In this document: one piece after another, positions 26,601 to 40,059 of the stretch
How the letters are laid out: the number at the start of each line of letters is the position of its first letter
Position numbering within the stretch: position 1 is the first letter of the stretch
Assembly (NCBI GenBank): GCA_017591395.1
Contig: WEDG01001062.1
Location: forward strand, 1 to 64,000
Source of the DNA: Schistocephalus solidus
Taxonomy: Eukaryota > Platyhelminthes > Cestoda > Diphyllobothriidea > Diphyllobothriidae
DNA length: 64,000 nucleotides
Direction of reading: 5' to 3'
Notes under the pieces: model-generated
Told to the model about the DNA's origin: nothing
Seen by the model: only the letters and a program-made list of their open reading frames with translations
The model's database searches: none
Program-made: the position numbers and the translations under genes

Positions 26601-29600
26601 TACCAAAGGTCGCGGGTTCGAATCCCAGGTGTGCCACACTTGGGATTGGGTATGACTGGCTGATGACGGCTAATAAGCCAGAAATGGCCATTCCGGTCTC
26701 CCCTTGTCTTTGTCGGTTCCATTTCATCATATGCTACACGTCGCTATGCGACCGCCTGCGAGGGCTCTAGTCTGAGCTCCAGGGCACAACGGAACATACA
26801 TGTTCCTTAAGCAGATCGGTGAGCCCCACACTATCATCATATTCCCGATCACAACCGACAAAACAACGAGCCCGTGGCTCAATGGTAGAGCGTTCGACTC
26901 AAATACCAAAGGTCGCGGGTTCGAATCCCAGGTGTGCCACACTTGGGATTGGGTATGACTGGCTGATGACGGCTAATAAGCCAGAAATGGCCATTCCGGT
27001 CTCCCCTTGTCTTTGTCGGTTCCATTTCATCATATGCTACACGTCGCTATGCGACCGCCTGCGAGGGCTCTAGTCTGAGCTCCAGGGCACAACGGAACAT
27101 ACATGTTCCTTAAGCAGATCGGTGAGCCCCACACTATCATCATATTCCCGATCACAACCGACAAAAACAACGAGCCCGTGGCTCAATGGTAGAGCGTTCG
27201 ACTCAAATACCAAAGGTCGCGGGTTCGAATCCCAGGTGTGCCACACTTGGGATTGGGTATGACTGGCTGATGACGGCTAATAAGCCAGAAATGGCCATTC
27301 CGGTCTCCCTTGTCTTTGTCGGTTCCATTCCATCATATGCTACACGTCGCTATGCGACCGCCTGCGAGGGCTCTAGTCTGAGCTCCAGGGCACAACGGAA
27401 CATACATGTTCCTTAAGCAGATCGGTGAGCCCCACACTATCATCATATTCCCGATCACAACCGACAAAACAACGAGCCCGTGGCTCAATGGTAGAGCGTT
27501 CGACTCAAATACCAAAGGTCGCGGGTTCGAATCCCAGGTGTGCCACACTTGGGATTGGGTATGACTGGCTGATGACGGCTAATAAGCCAGAAATGGCCAT
27601 TCCGGTCTCCCTTGTCTTTGTCGGTTCCATTCATCATATGCTACACGTCGCTATGCGACCGCCTGCGAGGGCTCTAGTCTGAGCTCCAGGGCACAACGGA
27701 ACATACATGTTCCTTAAGCAGATCGGTGAGCCCCACACTATCATCATATTCCCGATCACAACCGACAAAACAACGAGCCCGTGGCTCAATGGTAGAGCGT
27801 TCGACTCAAATACCAAAGGTCGCGGGTTCGAATCCCAGGTGTGCCACACTTGGGATTGGGTATGACTGGCTGATGACGGCTAATAAGCCAGAAATGGCCA
27901 TTCCGGTCTCCCTTGTCTTTGTCGGTTCCATCTCATCATATGCTACACGTCGCTATGCGACCGCCTGCGAGGGCTCTAGTCTGAGCTCCAGGGCACAACG
28001 GAACATACATGTTCCTTAAGCAGATCGGTGAGCCCCACACTATCATCATATTCCCGATCACAACCGACAAAACAACGAGCCCGTGGCTCAATGGTAGAGC
28101 GTTCGACTCAAATACCAAAGGTCGCGGGTTCGAATCCCAGGTGTGCCACACTTGGGATTGGGTATGACTGGCTGATGACGGCTAATAAGCCAGAAATGGC
28201 CATTCCGGTCTCCCTTGTCTTTGTCGGTTCCATTCCATCATATGCTACACGTCGCTATGCGACCGCCTGCGAGGGCTCTAGTCTGAGCTCCAGGGCACAA
28301 CGGAACATACATGTTCCTTAAGCAGATCGGTGAGCCCCACACTATCATCATATTCCCGATCACAACCGACAAAACAACGAGCCCGTGGCTCAATGGTAGA
28401 GCGTTCGACTCAAATACCAAAGGTCGCGGGTTCGAATCCCAGGTGTGCCACACTTGGGATTGGGTATGACTGGCTGATGACGGCTAATAAGCCAGAAATG
28501 GCCATTCCGGTCTCCCTTGTCTTTGTCGGTTCCATTTCATCATATGCTACACGTCGCTATGCGACCGCCTGCGAGGGCTCTAGTCTGAGCTCCAGGGCAC
28601 AACGGAACATACATGTTCCTTAAGCAGATCGGTGAGCCCCACACTATCATCATATTCCCGATCACAACCGACAAAACAACGAGCCCGTGGCTCAATGGTA
28701 GAGCGTTCGACTCAAATACCAAAGGTCGCGGGTTCGAATCCCAGGTGTGCCACACTTGGGATTGGGTATGACTGGCTGATGACGGCTAATAAGCCAGAAA
28801 TGGCCATTCCGGTCTCCCTTGTCTTTGTCGGTTCCATTCATCATATGCTACACGTCGCTATGCGACCGCCTGCGAGGGCTCTAGTCTGAGCTCCAGGGCA
28901 CAACGGAACATACATGTTCCTTAAGCAGATCGGTGAGCCCCACACTATCATCATATTCCCGATCACAACCGACAAAACAACGAGCCCGTGGCTCAATGGT
29001 AGAGCGTTCGACTCAAATACCAAAGGTCGCGGGTTCGAATCCCAGGTGTGCCACACTTGGGATTGGGTATGACTGGCTGATGACGGCTAATAAGCCAGAA
29101 ATGGCCATTCCGGTCTCCCCTTGTCTTTGTCGGTTCCATTCCATCATATGCTACACGTCGCTATGCGACCGCCTGCGAGGGCTCTAGTCTGAGCTCCAGG
29201 GCACAACGGAACATACATGTTCCTTAAGCAGATCGGTGAGCCCCACACTATCATCATATTCCCGATCACAACCGACAAAAACAACGAGCCCGTGGCTCAA
29301 TGGTAGAGCGTTCGACTCAAATACCAAAGGTCGCGGGTTCGAATCCCAGGTGTGCCACACTTGGGATTGGGTATGACTGGCTGATGACGGCTAATAAGCC
29401 AGAAATGGCCATTCCGGTCTCCCTTGTCTTTGTCGGTTCCATTCCATCATATGCTACACGTCGCTATGCGACCGCCTGCGAGGGCTCTAGTCTGAGCTCC
29501 AGGGCACAACGGAACATACATGTTCCTTAAGCAGATCGGTGAGCCCCACACTATCATCATATTCCCGATCACAACCGACAAAAACAACGAGCCCGTGGCT

Positions 29601-32600
29601 CAATGGTAGAGCGTTCGACTCAAATACCAAAGGTCGCGGGTTCGAATCCCAGGTGTGCCACACTTGGGATTGGGTATGACTGGCTGATGACGGCTAATAA
29701 GCCAGAAATGGCCATTCCGGTCTCCCTTGTCTTTGTCGGTTCCATTCCATCATATGCTACACGTCGCTATGCGACCGCCTGCGAGGGCTCTAGTCTGAGC
29801 TCCAGGGCACAACGGAACATACATGTTCCTTAAGCAGATCGGTGAGCCCCACACTATCATCATATTCCCGATCACAACCGACAAAACAACGAGCCCGTGG
29901 CTCAATGGTAGAGCGTTCGACTCAAATACCAAAGGTCGCGGGTTCGAATCCCAGGTGTGCCACACTTGGGATTGGGTATGACTGGCTGATGACGGCTAAT
30001 AAGCCAGAAATGGCCATTCCGGTCTCCCCTTGTCTTTGTCGGTTCCATTCCATCATATGCTACACGTCGCTATGCGACCGCCTGCGAGGGCTCTAGTCTG
30101 AGCTCCAGGGCACAACGGAACATACATGTTCCTTAAGCAGATCGGTGAGCCCCACACTATCATCATATTCCCGATCACAACCGACAAAACAACGAGCCCG
30201 TGGCTCAATGGTAGAGCGTTCGACTCAAATACCAAAGGTCGCGGGTTCGAATCCCAGGTGTGCCACACTTGGGATTGGGTATGACTGGCTGATGACGGCT
30301 AATAAGCCAGAAATGGCCATTCCGGTCTCCCCTTGTCTTTGTCGGTTCCATTTCATCATATGCTACACGTCGCTATGCGACCGCCTGCGAGGGCTCTAGT
30401 CTGAGCTCCAGGGCACAACGGAACATACATGTTCCTTAAGCAGATCGGTGAGCCCCACACTATCATCATATTCCCGATCACAACCGACAAAACAACGAGC
30501 CCGTGGCTCAATGGTAGAGCGTTCGACTCAAATACCAAAGGTCGCGGGTTCGAATCCCAGGTGTGCCACACTTGGGATTGGGTATGACTGGCTGATGACG
30601 GCTAATAAGCCAGAAATGGCCATTCCGGTCTCCCTTGTCTTTGTCGGTTCCATTCATCATATGCTACACGTCGCTATGCGACCGCCTGCGAGGGCTCTAG
30701 TCTGAGCTCCAGGGCACAACGGAACATACATGTTCCTTAAGCAGATCGGTGAGCCCCACACTATCATCATATTCCCGATCACAACCGACAAAACAACGAG
30801 CCCGTGGCTCAATGGTAGAGCGTTCGACTCAAATACCAAAGGTCGCGGGTTCGAATCCCAGGTGTGCCACACTTGGGATTGGGTATGACTGGCTGATGAC
30901 GGCTAATAAGCCAGAAATGGCCATTCCGGTCTCCCTTGTCTTTGTCGGTTCCATTTCATCATATGCTACACGTCGCTATGCGACCGCCTGCGAGGGCTCT
31001 AGTCTGAGCTCCAGGGCACAACGGAACATACATGTTCCTTAAGCAGATCGGTGAGCCCCACACTATCATCATATTCCCGATCACAACCGACAAAACAACG
31101 AGCCCGTGGCTCAATGGTAGAGCGTTCGACTCAAATACCAAAGGTCGCGGGTTCGAATCCCAGGTGTGCCACACTTGGGATTGGGTATGACTGGCTGATG
31201 ACGGCTAATAAGCCAGAAATGGCCATTCCGGTCTCCCTTGTCTTTGTCGGTTCCATTTCATCATATGCTACACGTCGCTATGCGACCGCCTGCGAGGGCT
31301 CTAGTCTGAGCTCCAGGGCACAACGGAACATACATGTTCCTTAAGCAGATCGGTGAGCCCCACACTATCATCATATTCCCGATCACAACCGACAAAACAA
31401 CGAGCCCGTGGCTCAATGGTAGAGCGTTCGACTCAAATACCAAAGGTCGCGGGTTCGAATCCCAGGTGTGCCACACTTGGGATTGGGTATGACTGGCTGA
31501 TGACGGCTAATAAGCCAGAAATGGCCATTCCGGTCTCCCTTGTCTTTGTCGGTTCCATTTCATCATATGCTACACGTCGCTATGCGACCGCCTGCGAGGG
31601 CTCTAGTCTGAGCTCCAGGGCACAACGGAACATACATGTTCCTTAAGCAGATCGGTGAGCCCCACACTATCATCATATTCCCGATCACAACCGACAAAAC
31701 AACGAGCCCGTGGCTCAATGGTAGAGCGTTCGACTCAAATACCAAAGGTCGCGGGTTCGAATCCCAGGTGTGCCACACTTGGGATTGGGTATGACTGGCT
31801 GATGACGGCTAATAAGCCAGAAATGGCCATTCCGGTCTCCCTTGTCTTTGTCGGTTCCATTTCATCATATGCTACACGTCGCTATGCGACCGCCTGCGAG
31901 GGCTCTAGTCTGAGCTCCAGGGCACAACGGAACATACATGTTCCTTAAGCAGATCGGTGAGCCCCACACTATCATCATATTCCCGATCACAACCGACAAA
32001 ACAACGAGCCCGTGGCTCAATGGTAGAGCGTTCGACTCAAATACCAAAGGTCGCGGGTTCGAATCCCAGGTGTGCCACACTTGGGATTGGGTATGACTGG
32101 CTGATGACGGCTAATAAGCCAGAAATGGCCATTCCGGTCTCCCTTGTCTTTGTCGGTTCCATTTCATCATATGCTACACGTCGCTATGCGACCGCCTGCG
32201 AGGGCTCTAGTCTGAGCTCCAGGGCACAACGGAACATACATGTTCCTTAAGCAGATCGGTGAGCCCCACACTATCATCATATTCCCGATCACAACCGACA
32301 AAACAACGAGCCCGTGGCTCAATGGTAGAGCGTTCGACTCAAATACCAAAGGTCGCGGGTTCGAATCCCAGGTGTGCCACACTTGGGATTGGGTATGACT
32401 GGCTGATGACGGCTAATAAGCCAGAAATGGCCATTCCGGTCTCCCTTGTCTTTGTCGGTTCCATTTCATCATATGCTACACGTCGCTATGCGACCGCCTG
32501 CGAGGGCTCTAGTCTGAGCTCCAGGGCACAACGGAACATACATGTTCCTTAAGCAGATCGGTGAGCCCCACACTATCATCATATTCCCGATCACAACCGA

Positions 32601-35600
32601 CAAAACAACGAGCCCGTGGCTCAATGGTAGAGCGTTCGACTCAAATACCAAAGGTCGCGGGTTCGAATCCCAGGTGTGCCACACTTGGGATTGGGTATGA
32701 CTGGCTGATGACGGCTAATAAGCCAGAAATGGCCATTCCGGTCTCCCCTTGTCTTTGTCGGTTCCATTCCATCATATGCTACACGTCGCTATGCGACCGC
32801 CTGCGAGGGCTCTAGTCTGAGCTCCAGGGCACAACGGAACATACATGTTCCTTAAGCAGATCGGTGAGCCCCACACTATCATCATATTCCCGATCACAAC
32901 CGACAAAAACAACGAGCCCGTGGCTCAATGGTAGAGCGTTCGACTCAAATACCAAAGGTCGCGGGTTCGAATCCCAGGTGTGCCACACTTGGGATTGGGT
33001 ATGACTGGCTGATGACGGCTAATAAGCCAGAAATGGCCATTCCGGTCTCCCTTGTCTTTGTCGGTTCCATTTCATCATATGCTACACGTCGCTATGCGAC
33101 CGCCTGCGAGGGCTCTAGTCTGAGCTCCAGGGCACAACGGAACATACATGTTCCTTAAGCAGATCGGTGAGCCCCACACTATCATCATATTCCCGATCAC
33201 AACCGACAAAACAACGAGCCCGTGGCTCAATGGTAGAGCGTTCGACTCAAATACCAAAGGTCGCGGGTTCGAATCCCAGGTGTGCCACACTTGGGATTGG
33301 GTATGACTGGCTGATGACGGCTAATAAGCCAGAAATGGCCATTCCGGTCTCCCTTGTCTTTGTCGGTTCCATTCCATCATATGCTACACGTCGCTATGCG
33401 ACCGCCTGCGAGGGCTCTAGTCTGAGCTCCAGGGCACAACGGAACATACATGTTCCTTAAGCAGATCGGTGAGCCCCACACTATCATCATATTCCCGATC
33501 ACAACCGACAAAACAACGAGCCCGTGGCTCAATGGTAGAGCGTTCGACTCAAATACCAAAGGTCGCGGGTTCGAATCCCAGGTGTGCCACACTTGGGATT
33601 GGGTATGACTGGCTGATGACGGCTAATAAGCCAGAAATGGCCATTCCGGTCTCCCTTGTCTTTGTCGGTTCCATTTCATCATATGCTACACGTCGCTATG
33701 CGACCGCCTGCGAGGGCTCTAGTCTGAGCTCCAGGGCACAACGGAACATACATGTTCCTTAAGCAGATCGGTGAGCCCCACACTATCATCATATTCCCGA
33801 TCACAACCGACAAAACAACGAGCCCGTGGCTCAATGGTAGAGCGTTCGACTCAAATACCAAAGGTCGCGGGTTCGAATCCCAGGTGTGCCACACTTGGGA
33901 TTGGGTATGACTGGCTGATGACGGCTAATAAGCCAGAAATGGCCATTCCGGTCTCCCCTTGTCTTTGTCGGTTCCATTTCATCATATGCTACACGTCGCT
34001 ATGCGACCGCCTGCGAGGGCTCTAGTCTGAGCTCCAGGGCACAACGGAACATACATGTTCCTTAAGCAGATCGGTGAGCCCCACACTATCATCATATTCC
34101 CGATCACAACCGACAAAACAACGAGCCCGTGGCTCAATGGTAGAGCGTTCGACTCAAATACCAAAGGTCGCGGGTTCGAATCCCAGGTGTGCCACACTTG
34201 GGATTGGGTATGACTGGCTGATGACGGCTAATAAGCCAGAAATGGCCATTCCGGTCTCCCCTTGTCTTTGTCGGTTCCATTTCATCATATGCTACACGTC
34301 GCTATGCGACCGCCTGCGAGGGCTCTAGTCTGAGCTCCAGGGCACAACGGAACATACATGTTCCTTAAGCAGATCGGTGAGCCCCACACTATCATCATAT
34401 TCCCGATCACAACCGACAAAACAACGAGCCCGTGGCTCAATGGTAGAGCGTTCGACTCAAATACCAAAGGTCGCGGGTTCGAATCCCAGGTGTGCCACAC
34501 TTGGGATTGGGTATGACTGGCTGATGACGGCTAATAAGCCAGAAATGGCCATTCCGGTCTCCCTTGTCTTTGTCGGTTCCATTTCATCATATGCTACACG
34601 TCGCTATGCGACCGCCTGCGAGGGCTCTAGTCTGAGCTCCAGGGCACAACGGAACATGCATGTTCCTTAAGCAGATCGGTGAGCCCCACACTATCATCAT
34701 ATTCCCGATCACAACCGACAAAACAACGAGCCCGTGGCTCAATGGTAGAGCGTTCGACTCAAATACCAAAGGTCGCGGGTTCGAATCCCAGGTGTGCCAC
34801 ACTTGGGATTGGGTATGACTGGCTGATGACGGCTAATAAGCCAGAAATGGCCATTCCGGTCTCCCTTGTCTTTGTCGGTTCCATTTCATCATATGCTACA
34901 CGTCGCTATGCGACCGCCTGCGAGGGCTCTAGTCTGAGCTCCAGGGCACAACGGAACATACATGTTCCTTAAGCAGATCGGTGAGCCCCACACTATCATC
35001 ATATTCCCGATCACAACCGACAAAACAACGAGCCCGTGGCTCAATGGTAGAGCGTTCGACTCAAATACCAAAGGTCGCGGGTTCGAATCCCAGGTGTGCC
35101 ACACTTGGGATTGGGTATGACTGGCTGATGACGGCTAATAAGCCAGAAATGGCCATTCCGGTCTCCCTTGTCTTTGTCGGTTCCATTTCATCATATGCTA
35201 CACGTCGCTATGCGACCGCCTGCGAGGGCTCTAGTCTGAGCTCCAGGGCACAACGGAACATACATGTTCCTTAAGCAGATCGGTGAGCCCCACACTATCA
35301 TCATATTCCCGATCACAACCGACAAAACAACGAGCCCGTGGCTCAATGGTAGAGCGTTCGACTCAAATACCAAAGGTCGCGGGTTCGAATCCCAGGTGTG
35401 CCACACTTGGGATTGGGTATGACTGGCTGATGACGGCTAATAAGCCAGAAATGGCCATTCCGGTCTCCCTTGTCTTTGTCGGTTCCATTTCATCATATGC
35501 TACACGTCGCTATGCGACCGCCTGCGAGGGCTCTAGTCTGAGCTCCAGGGCACAACGGAACATACATGTTCCTTAAGCAGATCGGTGAGCCCCACACTAT

Positions 35601-35778
35601 CATCATATTCCCGATCACAACCGACAAAAACAACGAGCCCGTGGCTCAATGGTAGAGCGTTCGACTCAAATACCAAAGGTCGCGGGTTCGAATCCCAGGT
35701 GTGCCACACTTGGGATTGGGTATGACTGGCTGATGACGGCTAATAAGCCAGAAATGGCCATTCCGGTCTCCCCTTGTC

Positions 35779-35782
35779 TTTT
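35779..35782 (+). terminator. Second rare TTTT in a satellite unit
   Basis: GTCTTTTGTCGG again replaces GTCTTTGTCGG. The same unit carries CCCC and the CATTCATC deletion variant, so it is a distinct unit type and not just a single miscalled base. Confidence 0.4.
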
Positions 35783-38700
35783 GTCGGTTCCATTCATCAT
35801 ATGCTACACGTCGCTATGCGACCGCCTGCGAGGGCTCTAGTCTGAGCTCCAGGGCACAACGGAACATACATGTTCCTTAAGCAGATCGGTGAGCCCCACA
35901 CTATCATCATATTCCCGATCACAACCGACAAAACAACGAGCCCGTGGCTCAATGGTAGAGCGTTCGACTCAAATACCAAAGGTCGCGGGTTCGAATCCCA
36001 GGTGTGCCACACTTGGGATTGGGTATGACTGGCTGATGACGGCTAATAAGCCAGAAATGGCCATTCCGGTCTCCCTTGTCTTTGTCGGTTCCATTTCATC
36101 ATATGCTACACGTCGCTATGCGACCGCCTGCGAGGGCTCTAGTCTGAGCTCCAGGGCACAACGGAACATACATGTTCCTTAAGCAGATCGGTGAGCCCCA
36201 CACTATCATCATATTCCCGATCACAACCGACAAAACAACGAGCCCGTGGCTCAATGGTAGAGCGTTCGACTCAAATACCAAAGGTCGCGGGTTCGAATCC
36301 CAGGTGTGCCACACTTGGGATTGGGTATGACTGGCTGATGACGGCTAATAAGCCAGAAATGGCCATTCCGGTCTCCCTTGTCTTTGTCGGTTCCATTTCA
36401 TCATATGCTACACGTCGCTATGCGACCGCCTGCGAGGGCTCTAGTCTGAGCTCCAGGGCACAACGGAACATACATGTTCCTTAAGCAGATCGGTGAGCCC
36501 CACACTATCATCATATTCCCGATCACAACCGACAAAACAACGAGCCCGTGGCTCAATGGTAGAGCGTTCGACTCAAATACCAAAGGTCGCGGGTTCGAAT
36601 CCCAGGTGTGCCACACTTGGGATTGGGTATGACTGGCTGATGACGGCTAATAAGCCAGAAATGGCCATTCCGGTCTCCCTTGTCTTTGTCGGTTCCATTT
36701 CATCATATGCTACACGTCGCTATGCGACCGCCTGCGAGGGCTCTAGTCTGAGCTCCAGGGCACAACGGAACATACATGTTCCTTAAGCAGATCGGTGAGC
36801 CCCACACTATCATCATATTCCCGATCACAACCGACAAAACAACGAGCCCGTGGCTCAATGGTAGAGCGTTCGACTCAAATACCAAAGGTCGCGGGTTCGA
36901 ATCCCAGGTGTGCCACACTTGGGATTGGGTATGACTGGCTGATGACGGCTAATAAGCCAGAAATGGCCATTCCGGTCTCCCCTTGTCTTTGTCGGTTCCA
37001 TTTCATCATATGCTACACGTCGCTATGCGACCGCCTGCGAGGGCTCTAGTCTGAGCTCCAGGGCACAACGGAACATACATGTTCCTTAAGCAGATCGGTG
37101 AGCCCCACACTATCATCATATTCCCGATCACAACCGACAAAAACAACGAGCCCGTGGCTCAATGGTAGAGCGTTCGACTCAAATACCAAAGGTCGCGGGT
37201 TCGAATCCCAGGTGTGCCACACTTGGGATTGGGTATGACTGGCTGATGACGGCTAATAAGCCAGAAATGGCCATTCCGGTCTCCCCTTGTCTTTGTCGGT
37301 TCCATTTCATCATATGCTACACGTCGCTATGCGACCGCCTGCGAGGGCTCTAGTCTGAGCTCCAGGGCACAACGGAACATACATGTTCCTTAAGCAGATC
37401 GGTGAGCCCCACACTATCATCATATTCCCGATCACAACCGACAAAACAACGAGCCCGTGGCTCAATGGTAGAGCGTTCGACTCAAATACCAAAGGTCGCG
37501 GGTTCGAATCCCAGGTGTGCCACACTTGGGATTGGGTATGACTGGCTGATGACGGCTAATAAGCCAGAAATGGCCATTCCGGTCTCCCCTTGTCTTTGTC
37601 GGTTCCATTTCATCATATGCTACACGTCGCTATGCGACCGCCTGCGAGGGCTCTAGTCTGAGCTCCAGGGCACAACGGAACATACATGTTCCTTAAGCAG
37701 ATCGGTGAGCCCCACACTATCATCATATTCCCGATCACAACCGACAAAACAACGAGCCCGTGGCTCAATGGTAGAGCGTTCGACTCAAATACCAAAGGTC
37801 GCGGGTTCGAATCCCAGGTGTGCCACACTTGGGATTGGGTATGACTGGCTGATGACGGCTAATAAGCCAGAAATGGCCATTCCGGTCTCCCCTTGTCTTT
37901 GTCGGTTCCATTTCATCATATGCTACACGTCGCTATGCGACCGCCTGCGAGGGCTCTAGTCTGAGCTCCAGGGCACAACGGAACATACATGTTCCTTAAG
38001 CAGATCGGTGAGCCCCACACTATCATCATATTCCCGATCACAACCGACAAAACAACGAGCCCGTGGCTCAATGGTAGAGCGTTCGACTCAAATACCAAAA
38101 GGTCGCGGGTTCGAATCCCAGGTGTGCCACACTTGGGATTGGGTATGACTGGCTGATGACGGCTAATAAGCCAGAAATGGCCATTCCGGTCTCCCTTGTC
38201 TTTGTCGGTTCCATTCCATCATATGCTACACGTCGCTATGCGACCGCCTGCGAGGGCTCTAGTCTGAGCTCCAGGGCACAACGGAACATACATGTTCCTT
38301 AAGCAGATCGGTGAGCCCCACACTATCATCATATTCCCGATCACAACCGACAAAAACAACGAGCCCGTGGCTCAATGGTAGAGCGTTCGACTCAAATACC
38401 AAAGGTCGCGGGTTCGAATCCCAGGTGTGCCACACTTGGGATTGGGTATGACTGGCTGATGACGGCTAATAAGCCAGAAATGGCCATTCCGGTCTCCCCT
38501 TGTCTTTGTCGGTTCCATTTCATCATATGCTACACGTCGCTATGCGACCGCCTGCGAGGGCTCTAGTCTGAGCTCCAGGGCACAACGGAACATACATGTT
38601 CCTTAAGCAGATCGGTGAGCCCCACACTATCATCATATTCCCGATCACAACCGACAAAACAACGAGCCCGTGGCTCAATGGTAGAGCGTTCGACTCAAAT

Positions 38701-39872
38701 ACCAAAAGGTCGCGGGTTCGAATCCCAGGTGTGCCACACTTGGGATTGGGTATGACTGGCTGATGACGGCTAATAAGCCAGAAATGGCCATTCCGGTCTC
38801 CCTTGTCTTTGTCGGTTCCATTTCATCATATGCTACACGTCGCTATGCGACCGCCTGCGAGGGCTCTAGTCTGAGCTCCAGGGCACAACGGAACATACAT
38901 GTTCCTTAAGCAGATCGGTGAGCCCCACACTATCATCATATTCCCGATCACAACCGACAAAACAACGAGCCCGTGGCTCAATGGTAGAGCGTTCGACTCA
39001 AATACCAAAGGTCGCGGGTTCGAATCCCAGGTGTGCCACACTTGGGATTGGGTATGACTGGCTGATGACGGCTAATAAGCCAGAAATGGCCATTCCGGTC
39101 TCCCTTGTCTTTGTCGGTTCCATTTCATCATATGCTACACGTCGCTATGCGACCGCCTGCGAGGGCTCTAGTCTGAGCTCCAGGGCACAACGGAACATAC
39201 ATGTTCCTTAAGCAGATCGGTGAGCCCCACACTATCATCATATTCCCGATCACAACCGACAAAACAACGAGCCCGTGGCTCAATGGTAGAGCGTTCGACT
39301 CAAATACCAAAGGTCGCGGGTTCGAATCCCAGGTGTGCCACACTTGGGATTGGGTATGACTGGCTGATGACGGCTAATAAGCCAGAAATGGCCATTCCGG
39401 TCTCCCTTGTCTTTGTCGGTTCCATTTCATCATATGCTACACGTCGCTATGCGACCGCCTGCGAGGGCTCTAGTCTGAGCTCCAGGGCACAACGGAACAT
39501 GCATGTTCCTTAAGCAGATCGGTGAGCCCCACACTATCATCATATTCCCGATCACAACCGACAAAACAACGAGCCCGTGGCTCAATGGTAGAGCGTTCGA
39601 CTCAAATACCAAAGGTCGCGGGTTCGAATCCCAGGTGTGCCACACTTGGGATTGGGTATGACTGGCTGATGACGGCTAATAAGCCAGAAATGGCCATTCC
39701 GGTCTCCCTTGTCTTTGTCGGTTCCATTTCATCATATGCTACACGTCGCTATGCGACCGCCTGCGAGGGCTCTAGTCTGAGCTCCAGGGCACAACGGAAC
39801 ATACATGTTCCTTAAGCAGATCGGTGAGCCCCACACTATCATCATATTCCCGATCACAACCGACAAAACAAC

Positions 39873-39945
39873 GAGCCCGTGGCTCAATGGTAGAGCGTTC
39901 GACTCAAATACCAAAGGTCGCGGGTTTCGAATCCCAGGTGTGCCA
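39873..39945 (+). tRNA. Last tRNA-like copy, B box interrupted by one T
   Basis: The last copy is 73 nt because the B box reads GGTTTCGAATCC, with one added T. The A box is consensus. It is followed by an intact hammerhead-like segment. The same added T is seen in copy 2. Confidence 0.7.
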
Positions 39946-39962
39946 CACTTGGGATTGGGTAT

Positions 39963-40007
39963 GACTGGCTGATGACGGCTAATAAGCCAGAAATGGCCAT
40001 TCCGGTC
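39963..40007 (+). ncRNA. Last hammerhead-like copy of the array
   Basis: The final copy keeps every element: GACTGG 39963-39968, CTGATGA 39969-39975, CCGGTC 40002-40007. It lies in the truncated last unit, directly before the array border. The translated strings crossing this segment are identical in every intact unit, so the 45 nt appear invariant across the array. Confidence 0.65.
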
Positions 40008-40016
40008 TCCCTTGTC

Positions 40017-40021
40017 TTTTT
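40017..40021 (+). terminator. TTTTT in the final truncated unit, possible Pol III stop
   Basis: The last unit reads GTCTTTTTGCGG where others read GTCTTTGTCGG. It gives the only run of five T on the + strand in the array and lies downstream of the last hammerhead-like copy. A second T run (TTTTTTT, about 40051-40057) follows. Transcripts reading through the array would stop here. This role is inferred. Confidence 0.4.
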
Positions 40022-40059
40022 GCGGTTCCATTTCGTATATACATATTATATATTTTTTT

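Larger units (their letters stand above)
1..40035 (+). repeat. 302-304 bp satellite array, tRNA-like plus hammerhead-like units
   Basis: This is a head-to-tail tandem array with a unit of 302-304 bp. It has 132 tRNA-like segments (first 232-303, last 39873-39945, mean spacing about 302.6) and 133 downstream segments. The left end is cut by the window, so the true array is longer. The right end stops mid-unit, just after GGTTCCATTTC near 40035. Units are almost identical. Most differences are a CCC/CCCC run (for example 64-66), an AAAA/AAAAA run before the tRNA-like part, and a CATTTCATC/CATTCCATC/CATTCATC site. Every unit is in the same orientation, with A box, B box, hammerhead-like fold and tail on the + strand. 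The many short ORFs are frame by-products: their ends shift with the C-run and A-run, and opposite strands are open at the same time. The exact copy number may be affected by assembly, and homopolymer differences may be read errors. Confidence 0.98.

Noticed and set aside
1..40035. CRISPR array
   Set aside because: The repeats are contiguous 303-bp units without variable spacers, in a clearly animal sequence with spliced exons.
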